DNA from: Peptococcaceae bacterium UBA7702
GTDB taxonomy: Bacteria > Bacillota > Dehalobacteriia > UBA7702
Assembly (NCBI GenBank): GCA_002482535.1
Contig: DLGE01000001.1
Span: forward strand, 186,001 to 250,000
Direction: 5' to 3'
DNA: 64,000 nt
This document shows, one piece after another, positions 42,645 through 50,810 of the stretch. The notes beneath the pieces are model-generated. The model was not told where the DNA came from and did no database searches. It saw only the letters and a list, made by a program, of their open reading frames with translations. The translations under genes were made by a program, and so were the position numbers. How positions within the stretch are numbered: the first letter of the stretch is position 1; every line of letters begins with the position of its first letter.

Positions 42645-44039
42645 TTACAGATTGTGTTTTTTCTTTAATTTAATCACCGTGCTTTGATCAATTTTTAAGG
42701 CTTCCGCAACCTTGTAAGAGGAGTTATAGGTACTGTAGGCCTTTGTTAAGAGCTGTTTTTCAATTTCGCTTTTGGCCTCTTTGAGGGGAATAATTTCCGC
42801 GCAGTGGATCAGGTCGGAGAGTTCTTCTTTGGTGGTGATGAGTTCTGAAAGATCTTCCCCTGTCAATTCGTTGCCGTCCACGGAAATGAAAAGTCTTTCT
42901 ATGATATGCTCCAATTCCCGGATATTGCCGGGCCAATCGTATTGTTTCAATGGCTGCATGATATTGTGGCTGAAATTTTTGAAGCGATGATATTTTTTAT
43001 TGCATTGATATAAAAAGAACTGGGCGAGGTGAATGATGTCGTCCCCCCATTCCCGTAAAGGTGGAATATGCACGGGGAAAACCTCCAGGCGATAATAAAG
43101 GTCCTGCCGGAAGGTGCCTCCTTCGCTCATGGTCTTGAGATCCCGATGGGTGGCGGCGACGATTCTGGTATCGATGGGCGTCTTTTTATGTCCGCCCACT
43201 TTCGTAATGGTTTTATCCTGTAAGAAGTCCAGAAGTTTCACCTGGACGGATAAGGGCAGTTCGCCGATTTCATCAAGAAATAAAGTACCGTTGTTGGCCA
43301 GCTCAATTTTGCCGATTTTACCGCCTTTGGCCGCGCCGGTGAAGGAACCCTCTTCATAACCGAATAACTCCGATTCGAATAAATTTTCCGGGATCAGTCC
43401 GCAATTGATTTTGACAAACGGACCATTGCTGCGGCTGCTGAGCTGATGCACCATTTTGGCGATGCCCTCTTTACCGGTCCCCGTTTCTCCCTGAATCAGA
43501 ACAATGACGTCGAGGGGCGCGACTTTCATCAGTACATTGATGATGGATTCGTATACGTCGCCGACGTAAATCATATTGTCCATGGACATATAGTCTTTTT
43601 TCAAAGAGGATAAAGCACGCATCTGATCCTGGAGATCAATGTTTTCCTGCAGCAGATTATTGTTGATGATATTCATTTCGGCGACATCCTGGGCAGTGGT
43701 GAGAACGTATTTTATCTCTCCTTTTTCATCCAGCATGGGAATGCCGACGATCAGCAGGTCCTTGCCGTTACTAACCTTCTGGATGATTTTGCAGATCTTT
43801 TTCTCTTTCAAAACCCTGGTTGTGACGCTTTTTGAAATGGTGCCGTCTTTGACGAGATCTGAAATATCCCTGCCGATGAGATTTTTGCTCAAACGTCCCG
43901 TCAGTACCTGGGACGCCGGATTCATATACAACACGATGCCTTGATTATCACAGACAAAGACTTCATAACATAGGGAATCGACAATGTCATGAAAAAAATC
44001 ATTTGGAGCTAACTTGCTAAAATCATTTTCAATGCCCAT
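42645..44039 (-). CDS. Sigma-54-dependent activator, PAS-AAA+-HTH, of the mtb operon
   Basis: A 464-residue regulator. A PAS domain lies at about residues 15-125, followed by a linker coiled coil. The AAA+ domain (about 150-390) has P-loop G-E-T-G-T-G-K-E-G, the sigma-54 contact G-S-F-T-G-A and Walker B T-L-F-L-D-E-I-G-E-L. A C-terminal Fis/TyrR-like HTH (D-Q-S-T-V-I-K-L-K-K-K-H) follows. There is no receiver domain, so the PAS domain probably senses substrate or redox state. It lies directly upstream of the enhancer array and promoter. ATG 44039 follows AGGAGGTGAG. Confidence 0.93.
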   Translation of the reverse strand: MGIENDFSKLAPNDFFHDIVDSLCYEVFVCDNQGIVLYMNPASQVLTGRLSKNLIGRDISDLVKDGTISKSVTTRVLKEKKICKIIQKVSNGKDLLIVGIPMLDEKGEIKYVLTTAQDVAEMNIINNNLLQENIDLQDQMRALSSLKKDYMSMDNMIYVGDVYESIINVLMKVAPLDVIVLIQGETGTGKEGIAKMVHQLSSRSNGPFVKINCGLIPENLFESELFGYEEGSFTGAAKGGKIGKIELANNGTLFLDEIGELPLSVQVKLLDFLQDKTITKVGGHKKTPIDTRIVAATHRDLKTMSEGGTFRQDLYYRLEVFPVHIPPLREWGDDIIHLAQFFLYQCNKKYHRFKNFSHNIMQPLKQYDWPGNIRELEHIIERLFISVDGNELTGEDLSELITTKEELSDLIHCAEIIPLKEAKSEIEKQLLTKAYSTYNSSYKVAEALKIDQSTVIKLKKKHNL

Positions 44040-44110
44040 GTTTCTCTCACCTCCTGTTCCTCAATGAAAAACCGCATTTTCTTTCTTTGTGGAACATTCT
44101 CTCTAAATCC

Positions 44111-44138
44111 ATTATAACATCAAAAATCCTTCTGTCCA
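44111..44138 (-). promoter_or_regulatory. Promoter of the sigma-54 activator gene
   Basis: On the minus strand TGGACA (44138-44133) and TATAAT (44116-44111) are 16 bp apart, a normal sigma-A type promoter 70 nt before the gene. Confidence 0.6.
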
Positions 44139-44169
44139 TAAAAAAATTCGACATCAGGAAACGGCAAAT

Positions 44170-44511
44170 TTAAATCGCGATATCTCCCCGCTCTCTGGTG
44201 CGGATGCGGATCACATCTTCCAGTTCATAAACGAATATTTTGCCGTCGCCGATATTCCCTGTACCGGCTATGTCTAAAATGACGTTGATCGTTTTTTCCG
44301 CCCATTCTTCACTGGATACGACGATTTCGAATTTTAGTTTCGGGGTCATCGCAATATCGATGGTGGCCCCGCGAACGACCTCTGAATAACCTTTTTGATG
44401 GCCGCAACCTAAAACTTGAGAAACGGTGATTCCGTTTACATCTATGGCGTTTAAAGCGTCCTTTAATTCTTCAAATTTTTCTTCCCGTACAATTGCTTCA
44501 ATTTTTTTCAT
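44170..44511 (-). CDS. P-II nitrogen-regulatory protein (GlnB/GlnK family), T-loop tyrosine absent
   Basis: A 113-residue signal protein. The fold is clear: M-K-K-I-E-A-I-V, G-x-Q-K-G near residue 40, a T-loop to about residue 55, I-G-D-G-K-I-F-V near 87 and R-I-R-T-R-E-R-G near the end. The usual uridylylation site Y51 (L-Y-R-G) is replaced by V-V-R-G, so regulation by uridylylation is unlikely. P-II proteins bind ATP/ADP and 2-oxoglutarate and gate AmtB. It is 21 nt after amtB in the same operon. Confidence 0.93.
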   Translation of the reverse strand: MKKIEAIVREEKFEELKDALNAIDVNGITVSQVLGCGHQKGYSEVVRGATIDIAMTPKLKFEIVVSSEEWAEKTINVILDIAGTGNIGDGKIFVYELEDVIRIRTRERGDIAI

Positions 44512-44532
44512 GGTGGCTACCCCTTTCTTTAT

Positions 44533-45780
44533 TTAATCCAAACCGTTAAATGACGGATAGGCTGATTCTCCGTGCTGCGTGCGGTCGAGACCTATTTTTT
44601 CATCCATTTCACCGACGCGGAGTTTGGTGAATATTCTCACGATGCCCGCGCAGACCAGTGTGCCGACGACGGCAATGAAAATGGTTACGGCAATGCCCTC
44701 AAGCTGCGCCAGAAACAACTTGCCTTCGCCGAAAATAAGGCCGTTCCACTGGGCTATGGTTTCGATGCCATTGGGTAACACCTTTTGGCCGAAAAGGCCA
44801 GTGGCAATGCCTCCCCAGATGCCGCCAATGCCGTGGCAGCCAAAGGCATCGAGGGAGTCATCAATTTTAAGGATGGATTTTACCAATCGAATGCCGAAGT
44901 AGCAAAGAGGACTGGCCAGAAGGCCGATCACAACGGCGGCCCAGTAAGAGACGAAACCGCAGGCCGGGGTGATGGCAACGAGACCGACAACGATACCGGA
45001 GCCACAGCCCACGGCTGTGGGTTTTCCGCTTCTGATAAAGTCAATGAGCATCCATGAGGTCAACGCGGCGGCGGCGGACAGGGTGGTGGTGATAAAAGCA
45101 TGGACGGCAAGATCGCCGGAATGCAAAGCCGAACCGGCATTAAAACCGTACCAGCCGAACCATAAAAGAGATGCTCCCAAAAGTACGTAAGGGATGTTGT
45201 GCGGCTTGTAGGTGGCATTGTCGTAATCACGGCGCTTTTTGAGCAGTAGGGCCAAAACCAGTCCGGTGACGCCGGCGCTGATATGAACCACATCGCCACC
45301 GGCAAAGTCGATGGCCCCGAGCTGAGCGATGAGACCGCCGCCCCATACCATGTGGGCCAGGGGACAGTATACGATAAGAAGCCACAGAATGATAAAGGGG
45401 ATCAATGCTTTAAAACTCATGCGGCCTGTGACAGAGCCGGTGATTAAAGCCGGGGTAATGACGGCGAACATCATTTGAAATACCGCAAAGAGCGCGTCGG
45501 GAATACCGAGTCCGAGAGTACTTTCATTGATGCTCACGTTGTGAAAGCCGACAAAATCAAAACCGCCGATGACAGCGGCATGGTCACTTCCGAAAGACAG
45601 GGAGAAACCCAGTCCAAACCAGACGAGAACACAGATTCCGGTGGTGAACATACAAGCCATCATCGTGTTAAGTACGTTTTTCCTGCGTACGAGACCTCCG
45701 TAGAAAAAAGCCAGAGCCGGTGTCATTAGAAATACCAGCGCGGTGCTTATCATGATAAAAGAAATACTACCTGATTCCAT
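44533..45780 (-). CDS. amtB: Ammonium/methylammonium transporter AmtB
   Basis: A 415-residue, 11-helix channel protein. The twin histidines of the pore are visible in D-V-V-H-I-S-A-G and G-C-H-G-I-G-G-I-W-G-G. The N-terminus F-F-Y-G-G-L-V-R-R-K-N-V-L is typical. It imports ammonium and can carry methylammonium. It is paired with a P-II gene and lies upstream of the methylamine operon, so it may recover the amine nitrogen released by demethylation. ATG 45780 follows TTAGGAGGAA. Confidence 0.95.
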   Translation of the reverse strand: MESGSISFIMISTALVFLMTPALAFFYGGLVRRKNVLNTMMACMFTTGICVLVWFGLGFSLSFGSDHAAVIGGFDFVGFHNVSINESTLGLGIPDALFAVFQMMFAVITPALITGSVTGRMSFKALIPFIILWLLIVYCPLAHMVWGGGLIAQLGAIDFAGGDVVHISAGVTGLVLALLLKKRRDYDNATYKPHNIPYVLLGASLLWFGWYGFNAGSALHSGDLAVHAFITTTLSAAAALTSWMLIDFIRSGKPTAVGCGSGIVVGLVAITPACGFVSYWAAVVIGLLASPLCYFGIRLVKSILKIDDSLDAFGCHGIGGIWGGIATGLFGQKVLPNGIETIAQWNGLIFGEGKLFLAQLEGIAVTIFIAVVGTLVCAGIVRIFTKLRVGEMDEKIGLDRTQHGESAYPSFNGLD

Positions 45781-45800
45781 TTTTCATTCCTCCTAAATAA

Positions 45801-45836
45801 AAAAGTTGACGTACGAAGGGAAATCTTCGTACGCCA
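45801..45836 (-). terminator. Terminator just before amtB (second copy)
   Basis: On the minus strand GGCGTACGAAG and CTTCGTACGTC pair, then run into ACTTTTTTATTT and the amtB ribosome site. It is the decayed-duplication copy of the hairpin at 46069-46100. Confidence 0.65.
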
Positions 45837-45879
45837 ATGTACTGATATTTTGCTTTGTCATAGTTGATTCGGTTTCTCC

Positions 45880-46043
45880 ATTTTTATGGAATCAACCGAA
45901 AACAGATGCTGCCGCCGTCGGCATCTTTGGCATAGTGCTCTTTAAGAGCTGTTCTGAATCATATCAGGACTGTGCCGTGGCAGAGGGAAATGATGCTCCG
46001 GTGCGGTGCTGAGAAACATAAATGCGATACTACCTGAATTCAT
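45880..46043 (-). pseudogene. Decayed amtB 5' fragment joined to a pap2 3' fragment
   Basis: Minus-strand reading from ATG 46043 gives MNSGSIAFMFLSTA, matching the amtB start MESGSISFIMISTA, then loses the match. The following 45880-45965 matches the 3' end of the PAP2 gene (C-T-C-T-T-A-A-A-G-A-G-C ... T-T-G-A-T-T-C-C-A-T) with deletions. It is a remnant of a tandem duplication of the pap2-terminator-amtB junction with a unit of about 262 bp. Its AGGAGGAATG site survives. Confidence 0.6.
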
Positions 46044-46059
46044 TTTCATTCCTCCTAAA

Positions 46060-46100
46060 TAAAAAAAATTGGCGTACGAAGGGAAATCTTCGTACGCCAA
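46060..46100 (-). terminator. Terminator after the marR-ltaS-pap2 unit (first copy)
   Basis: TTGGCGTACGAAG and CTTCGTACGCCAA form a perfect stem and run into AATTTTTTTTATTT on the minus strand. Near-identical hairpin at 45801-45836. Confidence 0.75.
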
Positions 46101-46154
46101 TGTACTATTATTTTTATACTTTATCATATTTGATCCGGATTGTCCATTCTTTTT

Positions 46155-46610
46155 TTATGGAATCAACCAAAAACCGATGATGCCGCTGGCGATGCCGCAA
46201 AGGGCGCCGGCGACGACATCTTTGACATAATGCACTTTAAGCGCTGTTCTAAGGTAGGCCAGAAGCACACCGAGACAGAGTAAGGCGATACCCCAGGAAG
46301 GGTAGAAAAAGAACACTGAAACAGCGATGACGAAAGCAGAAAACACATGGCGGCTGGGAAAGGAACGGCCTTGGGTTTTTTTCGCGGTCAGCGGTGCGAC
46401 GCCGTCTTTTTCATAGGGCCGGGGCGCATTGTAGATGCGGCGGAAGAGTGAAACCGCCAAAAATGATATGCCGCAAGTTAAAACAGTGCGGGGCAAATCT
46501 GGGTTGTGTTCTACGCTGAGGAACAGCAACAGCATCACAAAGGCAAGATAAAAAGACCAGGTGATTCCTTTGTTGGCAAAGAGGAGTATTTTTTTGTTGG
46601 CAGTGTCCAT
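46155..46610 (-). CDS. PAP2-family membrane phosphatase
   Basis: A 151-residue membrane protein with the three PAP2 motifs: R-R-I-Y-N-A-P-R-P near residue 60, P-S-R-H-V-F-S near residue 90 and R-T-A-L-K-V-H-Y-V-K-D-V near residue 122. Such enzymes dephosphorylate lipid phosphates such as undecaprenyl pyrophosphate or phosphatidylglycerol phosphate at the membrane. It is 22 nt after the LtaS-like gene, so a role in envelope polymer synthesis or carrier recycling is likely. Confidence 0.88.
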   Translation of the reverse strand: MDTANKKILLFANKGITWSFYLAFVMLLLFLSVEHNPDLPRTVLTCGISFLAVSLFRRIYNAPRPYEKDGVAPLTAKKTQGRSFPSRHVFSAFVIAVSVFFFYPSWGIALLCLGVLLAYLRTALKVHYVKDVVAGALCGIASGIIGFWLIP

Positions 46611-46632
46611 GAGGTCCCCGTTCTTTTGTGGT

Positions 46633-48477
46633 TTACGGTGTTTCCCTGAAGTTTTTGCGCCAGTAATACTGCGCCTTTTGATAGTCGTTATAAAAAGCGG
46701 TGTCCGCCTCGTTTAAGTGGTCTGTTAAGATGCCATCTTGCACAAAGAGACCGGTGGTATGAAGGAGAGGTGTGACTTTTTTCATCCCGTCGGATAATTT
46801 CATAAATTCGTTTCCACTCCAACCGGCCTGTTCAAAAAATTCATTCATTAAGAAGCAGGGGCTGATGTCCTCGCCTTGCCCCACAAAGTCATTGTCCAGG
46901 GCTTTTTTGGCGGCGTTGTTGGCGTAAATCAGATAGGGTGTTTCATAGTAATTGTAAAAGCCCCGATCACTGCTGAAATCAAGGTCGATACCAGCTTCCC
47001 GGTAAACATAGGAAGCATCGCCCATCCAAGGGTTATGGTCCCCGAAAATAATCAGTACGGCGGGTTCGTCCAGTGTGTCGAGGTAGTCACCCATGGCGCA
47101 GATGTTTTGTACCGTATTGTCGATCCCCGCGAAGTAATTGTTCATCACGTGCATGGCTTTATCGGAATATGCGTCATTGACGATGTAATCGTGGTCGTAA
47201 AAGGTTTCCGTTTCCGAATAGGGTCCATGATTCTGATAAGTGACGTTAAAACTGAAATAAGGCTGCGCGGAATCGGCGCGGAACGCTTCGTAGCGCTTCT
47301 GCATATCGGCAAAGAAGAGGTCATCTCCCATCATGCTGCCATCTTCCGTTTCAAAGCGGTTTTCATAGAAAGAGTAATCAGCGAAACCAAGGTATTCATT
47401 GACGTTGACGCGGTTATAAAACCATTCGTAACTGGGATGGCCGCCTTCTGTATAGTAGCCTTGCTCATTGAAATAACGAACATAGGAGTTGGTATTCCCG
47501 CGAAACAGACGGTAGGAGGAAAAACCAGTTAAGAAGCACCATTCCGTATCCACGGTGCCGCCGCCGAAAATATTGGTGATTAGATGACCGCGATAGCTCT
47601 TTGCTTCCAATTCATGAAAAGGAGCGTAGATAGGATCGGCAAAGGTGAGACTATTGAATTGGGAAAAGTCGTTGAAAGCTTCGCACATAACAGCAAAAAC
47701 CGCAACTTTTTCCTGGTCAGGGATATCGTCGTAATCATAGCCCTGCAAAATCTCGGCAGCCTCTTTTTCGTCATAGCCTTCCGGCGGTTTTTCGAAAGAG
47801 GATTGTATCGCGTAGAGAAAGGGATAAACAAACCCACGGGAAATATATTGTCCCGTATCGGACCATTGGGAGATCAGCGCGAGATTCTCCGTTTTTTTGT
47901 ATAGTGTTTCATTGGTATACAGCGTGGGATAGGCAACAGCGCCAAGCAGCAATATGGCGACAATGCCGATGAGCCGTCCTTTGCCGCTTTTGCTTCTCTG
48001 ACGGGCAAAGAAGAACAGTAAAATGGCGATGAGCAGGCATATGAGAACCGCCGTGACGATTTTCCAATTGAGCGTCACGACGTAGCGCTCCATGATGGTA
48101 TTGGCTTCGGCAAAAAGCGCCAAGTCTCCAGGGAGAAAGGGGTCGTCCCGCAGGAGAATTTTATAATAATTCACCAGCGACATGCTAAGAAGCAAGACGG
48201 AAGTCAGGGAAAAGCTCAGCCAAACCCGATTGGTGATGAAGTAAAGCAGGAAAATCAGCAAAACCACCGGGAGAATGTTCAGCAGCGGCGTATAGAAGTT
48301 GTTGAAATAGGTGAAAAACATCTCCAAAAGAAAATCGGCGGCTCCGAAATACATACTGAGGAAGCCGATGATGATGCCGCCGCAGAGCAAAACCATTGCG
48401 GTATAGGCACTATGACAGAGCTTTTTGGTGCCGCAATGCTTTACCAGCGCGCTCTCGATGAAATAATACTTTTTCAT
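46633..48477 (-). CDS. LtaS-like membrane sulfatase/phosphoglycerol transferase
   Basis: A 614-residue protein with five N-terminal transmembrane segments (to about residue 190) and an extracellular sulfatase-fold domain. The active-site threonine lies in F-G-G-G-T-V-D-T-E-W, with F-G-D-H-N-P-W-M-G-D as a metal-binding motif. Family members polymerise or transfer glycerol-phosphate from phosphatidylglycerol to wall or lipid anchors. It is in an operon with marR upstream and pap2 downstream. Whether it makes true lipoteichoic acid is unknown. Confidence 0.85.
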   Translation of the reverse strand: MKKYYFIESALVKHCGTKKLCHSAYTAMVLLCGGIIIGFLSMYFGAADFLLEMFFTYFNNFYTPLLNILPVVLLIFLLYFITNRVWLSFSLTSVLLLSMSLVNYYKILLRDDPFLPGDLALFAEANTIMERYVVTLNWKIVTAVLICLLIAILLFFFARQRSKSGKGRLIGIVAILLLGAVAYPTLYTNETLYKKTENLALISQWSDTGQYISRGFVYPFLYAIQSSFEKPPEGYDEKEAAEILQGYDYDDIPDQEKVAVFAVMCEAFNDFSQFNSLTFADPIYAPFHELEAKSYRGHLITNIFGGGTVDTEWCFLTGFSSYRLFRGNTNSYVRYFNEQGYYTEGGHPSYEWFYNRVNVNEYLGFADYSFYENRFETEDGSMMGDDLFFADMQKRYEAFRADSAQPYFSFNVTYQNHGPYSETETFYDHDYIVNDAYSDKAMHVMNNYFAGIDNTVQNICAMGDYLDTLDEPAVLIIFGDHNPWMGDASYVYREAGIDLDFSSDRGFYNYYETPYLIYANNAAKKALDNDFVGQGEDISPCFLMNEFFEQAGWSGNEFMKLSDGMKKVTPLLHTTGLFVQDGILTDHLNEADTAFYNDYQKAQYYWRKNFRETP

Positions 48478-48520
48478 ATTGTGGTGTGCTTTCGTTTTAT
48501 AGAATGATAGAAAGAATTGG

Positions 48521-48919
48521 TTAATAAGAGATGTTTTCGCCGGGGAAAAAGGAAGCTTCCGTCATTGTTTCGATATGCCGAACCACGGCGATCACCACGG
48601 TGCGGGAGGCAGCGTTTAGCTGGTAATGGACGACGCGTCTGTCGCCTTCGTCGATTTTGCCGGAAATGTAGCCCGTTTGCCGCAGTTTCTCGCAGGCTTT
48701 GCTGATCACGCCTTTGGTTTTGCCGATTGTTGAGCATAGTTTTGTAATGGAATCGCAAGTGGGACAGTGGGTCAAAGAAAGCAGGATTTCCGTTTCCAAA
48801 AGGGAAATCCCGTATGGTTTGGCGGCATTTTTCAGCCCCTCTTGATATTGATGGATGAAACGCGTGGCATCCCAATGGAATTGAATGAAATTGGGAATTT
48901 TCTTTAGATTGGTCATCAT
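48521..48919 (-). CDS. MarR-family transcriptional regulator
   Basis: A 132-residue winged-helix protein. The central region L-E-T-E-I-L-L-S-L ... T-K-G-V-I-S-K-A-C-E-K-L-R-Q-T-G-Y-I is the recognition helix and wing, followed by D-E-G-D-R-R-V-V-H-Y. It contains two cysteines in C-P-T-C, a possible redox or metal sensor. It is first in the operon with the LtaS-like and PAP2 genes and probably controls them. The start may be ATG 48919 or ATG 48916. Confidence 0.85.
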   Translation of the reverse strand: MMTNLKKIPNFIQFHWDATRFIHQYQEGLKNAAKPYGISLLETEILLSLTHCPTCDSITKLCSTIGKTKGVISKACEKLRQTGYISGKIDEGDRRVVHYQLNAASRTVVIAVVRHIETMTEASFFPGENISY

Positions 48920-49024
48920 GACTCCTTTTGTCGATAAAAGGGGAAGATAGTTTCTTCAAACAACATTATACCGCCGAATGATGTCGGAATCAATATGCAA
49001 AATATTTGCAGAAGATGAAAAAAG

Positions 49025-49066
49025 AAATCGTCCCAAAGGTATAAAAATACCTTTGGGACGATTTTA
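49025..49066. terminator. Strong bidirectional terminator
   Basis: AATCGTCCCAAAGGTA and TACCTTTGGGACGATT form a perfect stem of about 16 bp around TAAAAA, with an A run on one side and a T run on the other. It lies downstream of the DUF1638 gene (minus). Confidence 0.85.
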
Positions 49067-49158
49067 TGCTGTTGCTGTGACATCTGTAGTCTGAGATTCG
49101 CTTAGACGTATGTTGTCTATCGTCGGAAGTATATACAGGTTTGGCAGGATCGATGGAT

Positions 49159-49761
49159 TTAAGACGCGGCGAAGGCTTTGGTGCAGAGATCAAGGATTAC
49201 GGTTTTAAAGTGCTCAAGATCAATGGGTTCCACTTCGATGGGAATCTGGGTGTAATCGAAAAAGCAGAACATCTCTTCTTCGTCGATATCGAAACAGCCG
49301 CTGTCGAGGACGACGATTTTATCGTAAAAGCCGAAATTGATTCTGGCGTCCGTTTCATCCCAGCCTTGTTCCTGTTGGAAAATTTCATGCCAATATTTGA
49401 GCCAGCCTGCGGTCATATAAAATATATTGCCGCCTTGATCCAATTCTTTTTTGCGTGCGGGAGACAACATGATTTCAACGCAATTTGGCATTTCAGGATA
49501 GATCAGATCGTATTCCTTGACGATTTCCGCCAGGTCGGGATGACACATGCTGCCGTAAAGCAAAAGTATCTTGTCTTCTTTCAGGGATGTTAAGCCCGCG
49601 GCGATTCCCTTGCCCAGTTTATCGTTATTGACGTGTAATCCGGGGGGGATAAAGTCGACGGCAATTTCATAATCAGCCAAATCATCTTTGAGCTCGGTAA
49701 AGATTCTTTCCAGTTCCGGTTGAAAAATGCCACAGGACAATACATGTAATGTTTTACGCAT
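49159..49761 (-). CDS. DUF1638-family protein
   Basis: A 200-residue cytoplasmic protein with the family pattern: start L-H-V-L-S-C-G-I-F-Q-P-E-L, then H-V-N-N-D-K-L, L-L-Y-G-S-M-C-H-P near residue 95, P-N-C-V-E-I-M-L and Y-M-T-A-G-W-L. Conserved Cys and His residues suggest metal or corrinoid handling. The family is known from methylamine-metabolising archaea and clostridia, often near methyltransferase genes, which fits this genome, but its function is not established. ATG 49761 follows AAAGGAG. Its promoter region matches that of the hxlR neighbour. Confidence 0.75.
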   Translation of the reverse strand: MRKTLHVLSCGIFQPELERIFTELKDDLADYEIAVDFIPPGLHVNNDKLGKGIAAGLTSLKEDKILLLYGSMCHPDLAEIVKEYDLIYPEMPNCVEIMLSPARKKELDQGGNIFYMTAGWLKYWHEIFQQEQGWDETDARINFGFYDKIVVLDSGCFDIDEEEMFCFFDYTQIPIEVEPIDLEHFKTVILDLCTKAFAAS

Positions 49762-49799
49762 GCTGAAAACTCCTTTATTTTTGCGGTGTTTTTGGTTTG

Positions 49800-49864
49800 A
49801 TTTTACTACCTGGTATAAGAATAATACTTTCATTGCCCCAACGCAAGTACGCAGATTATTATGA
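49800..49864 (-). promoter_or_regulatory. Promoter/operator of the DUF1638 gene, twin of the hxlR operator
   Basis: A 21-bp block (49844-49864, starting CAAGTACGCAG on the plus strand) is repeated exactly in inverse orientation at 50313-50333. Similarity continues downstream through GTATTATT and CAGGTAG. Probably bound by the HxlR protein encoded between the two copies. Confidence 0.7.
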
Positions 49865-49885
49865 TAAAGTATTGAAAAGGTGAGT

Positions 49886-49915
49886 AGAAAAACCGCTGTC
49901 AGGAATGACAGCGGT
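49886..49915 (-). terminator. Terminator of hxlR
   Basis: ACCGCTGTC (49892-49900) and GACAGCGGT (49907-49915) form a perfect 9-bp stem; on the minus strand TTTTTCT follows. Confidence 0.75.
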
Positions 49916-49935
49916 GAGAAAGCAAGATTTGAGAT

Positions 49936-50292
49936 TTACGATTTCGTCTCATGCATTTTGACGCCCCAAAAGGCCAGTTGATTTAAAATCGGCATCAGGT
50001 CGTCACATTGTTCGGTCAGGCAGTATTCGACGCGTAGGGGCATCTCCTGATACTGTGTACGGGAGATCAGTCCGTCTTCTTCCAGTTCTCGCAAAGAGCT
50101 GGCAAGCATCGTATTGGTGATGCCCCGTACCTTTTGCTTTAATTCATTATAGCGGGTGGTCCCGTCTTTTTGCAGGGCGCAGAGAATCGGGATTTTCCAT
50201 TTGCCGCCGATCATTTTCAGGGCGCTACCCAAGGGGCAATATTCCATACAGGGGCACTTATCTTTACAGGCTTTGTTATGCTCACACTTCAT
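49936..50292 (-). CDS. HxlR-family transcriptional regulator
   Basis: A 118-residue winged-helix protein. The family core is clear: C-P-L-G-S-A-L-K-M-I-G-G-K-W-K-I-P-I-L, then L-K-Q-K-V-R-G-I-T-N-T-M-L and L-E-E-D-G-L-I-S-R. The N-terminus is unusually cysteine-rich (C3, C9, C13, C15, C19), suggesting redox or metal sensing. It is divergent from an FMN split-barrel gene, a common redox-sensing pair. The operator lies 20 bp before its start. Confidence 0.88.
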   Translation of the reverse strand: MKCEHNKACKDKCPCMEYCPLGSALKMIGGKWKIPILCALQKDGTTRYNELKQKVRGITNTMLASSLRELEEDGLISRTQYQEMPLRVEYCLTEQCDDLMPILNQLAFWGVKMHETKS

Positions 50293-50312
50293 ATCATTTT
50301 TTCCTTACTTGC

Positions 50313-50378
50313 TCATAATAATCTGCGTACTTGTGTTTTTGTTCTATGGTAGTATTATTGTATCAGGTAGCAAATTAA
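50313..50378 (+). promoter_or_regulatory. Promoter/operator in the hxlR-FMN protein gap
   Basis: TCATAATAATCTGCG starts a 21-bp block (50313-50333) identical in inverse to 49844-49864. TTGTGT (50331-50336) lies 16 bp before TATTAT (50353-50358), a likely promoter for the plus-strand FMN-barrel gene. Conserved CAGGTAG follows. Confidence 0.7.
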
Positions 50379-50416
50379 AAGTAAAGGCTATCATGTATTT
50401 TAGATAGGAGGATTTT

Positions 50417-50722
50417 ATGATGATCAACGATGAAGTCAAGGCAGTTGTGGAAGGCTCCGCTTTTCTTTCTTTGATTACCGTGAATGCTGACGGTACGCCC
50501 CACCCCATCGTGGCGGGGAAAGGTGATGTGGTTGGTGACGATATCGTTTTCGGTATCTATAAAATGGAAATGACCCAAAAGAATCTAAACGCCAATGAGA
50601 AGGCTTGGGTGATCGCGGCGACGATGGACGGGGGGCCTAAGGGTTACCGTCTGTGCGGCACAGCCAAAGCCCAAGACAAGCAGCTGATCTTTACGCCATC
50701 AAAGGCGGAAGCGCTGATTTAA
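50417..50722 (+). CDS. FMN-binding split-barrel (pyridoxamine-oxidase-like) protein
   Basis: A 101-residue protein (100 if ATG 50420 is used) with the flavin split-barrel pattern: F-L-S-L-I-T-V-N-A-D-G-T-P-H-P-I-V, then a middle strand K-M-E-M-T-Q-K-N-L and G-Y-R-L-C-G-T-A. It is shorter than PNPOx enzymes, as are many flavin reductase or electron-transfer members. It is divergent from hxlR and probably under its control. Substrate is unknown. Start follows TAGGAGG. Confidence 0.8.
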   Translation: MMINDEVKAVVEGSAFLSLITVNADGTPHPIVAGKGDVVGDDIVFGIYKMEMTQKNLNANEKAWVIAATMDGGPKGYRLCGTAKAQDKQLIFTPSKAEALI

Positions 50723-50740
50723 ACGATAGATATATGAGAA

Positions 50741-50769
50741 GACAGAGGCTTATTGCCTCTGTCTTTTTT
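50741..50769 (+). terminator. Terminator after the FMN-barrel gene
   Basis: GACAGAGGC and GCCTCTGTC form a perfect 9-bp stem around TTATT, followed by TTTTTT. Confidence 0.85.
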
Positions 50770-50810
50770 GCTTAAGGTGATCCCTTCGCAAGGTTAAAAA
50801 ACCCCGATGT

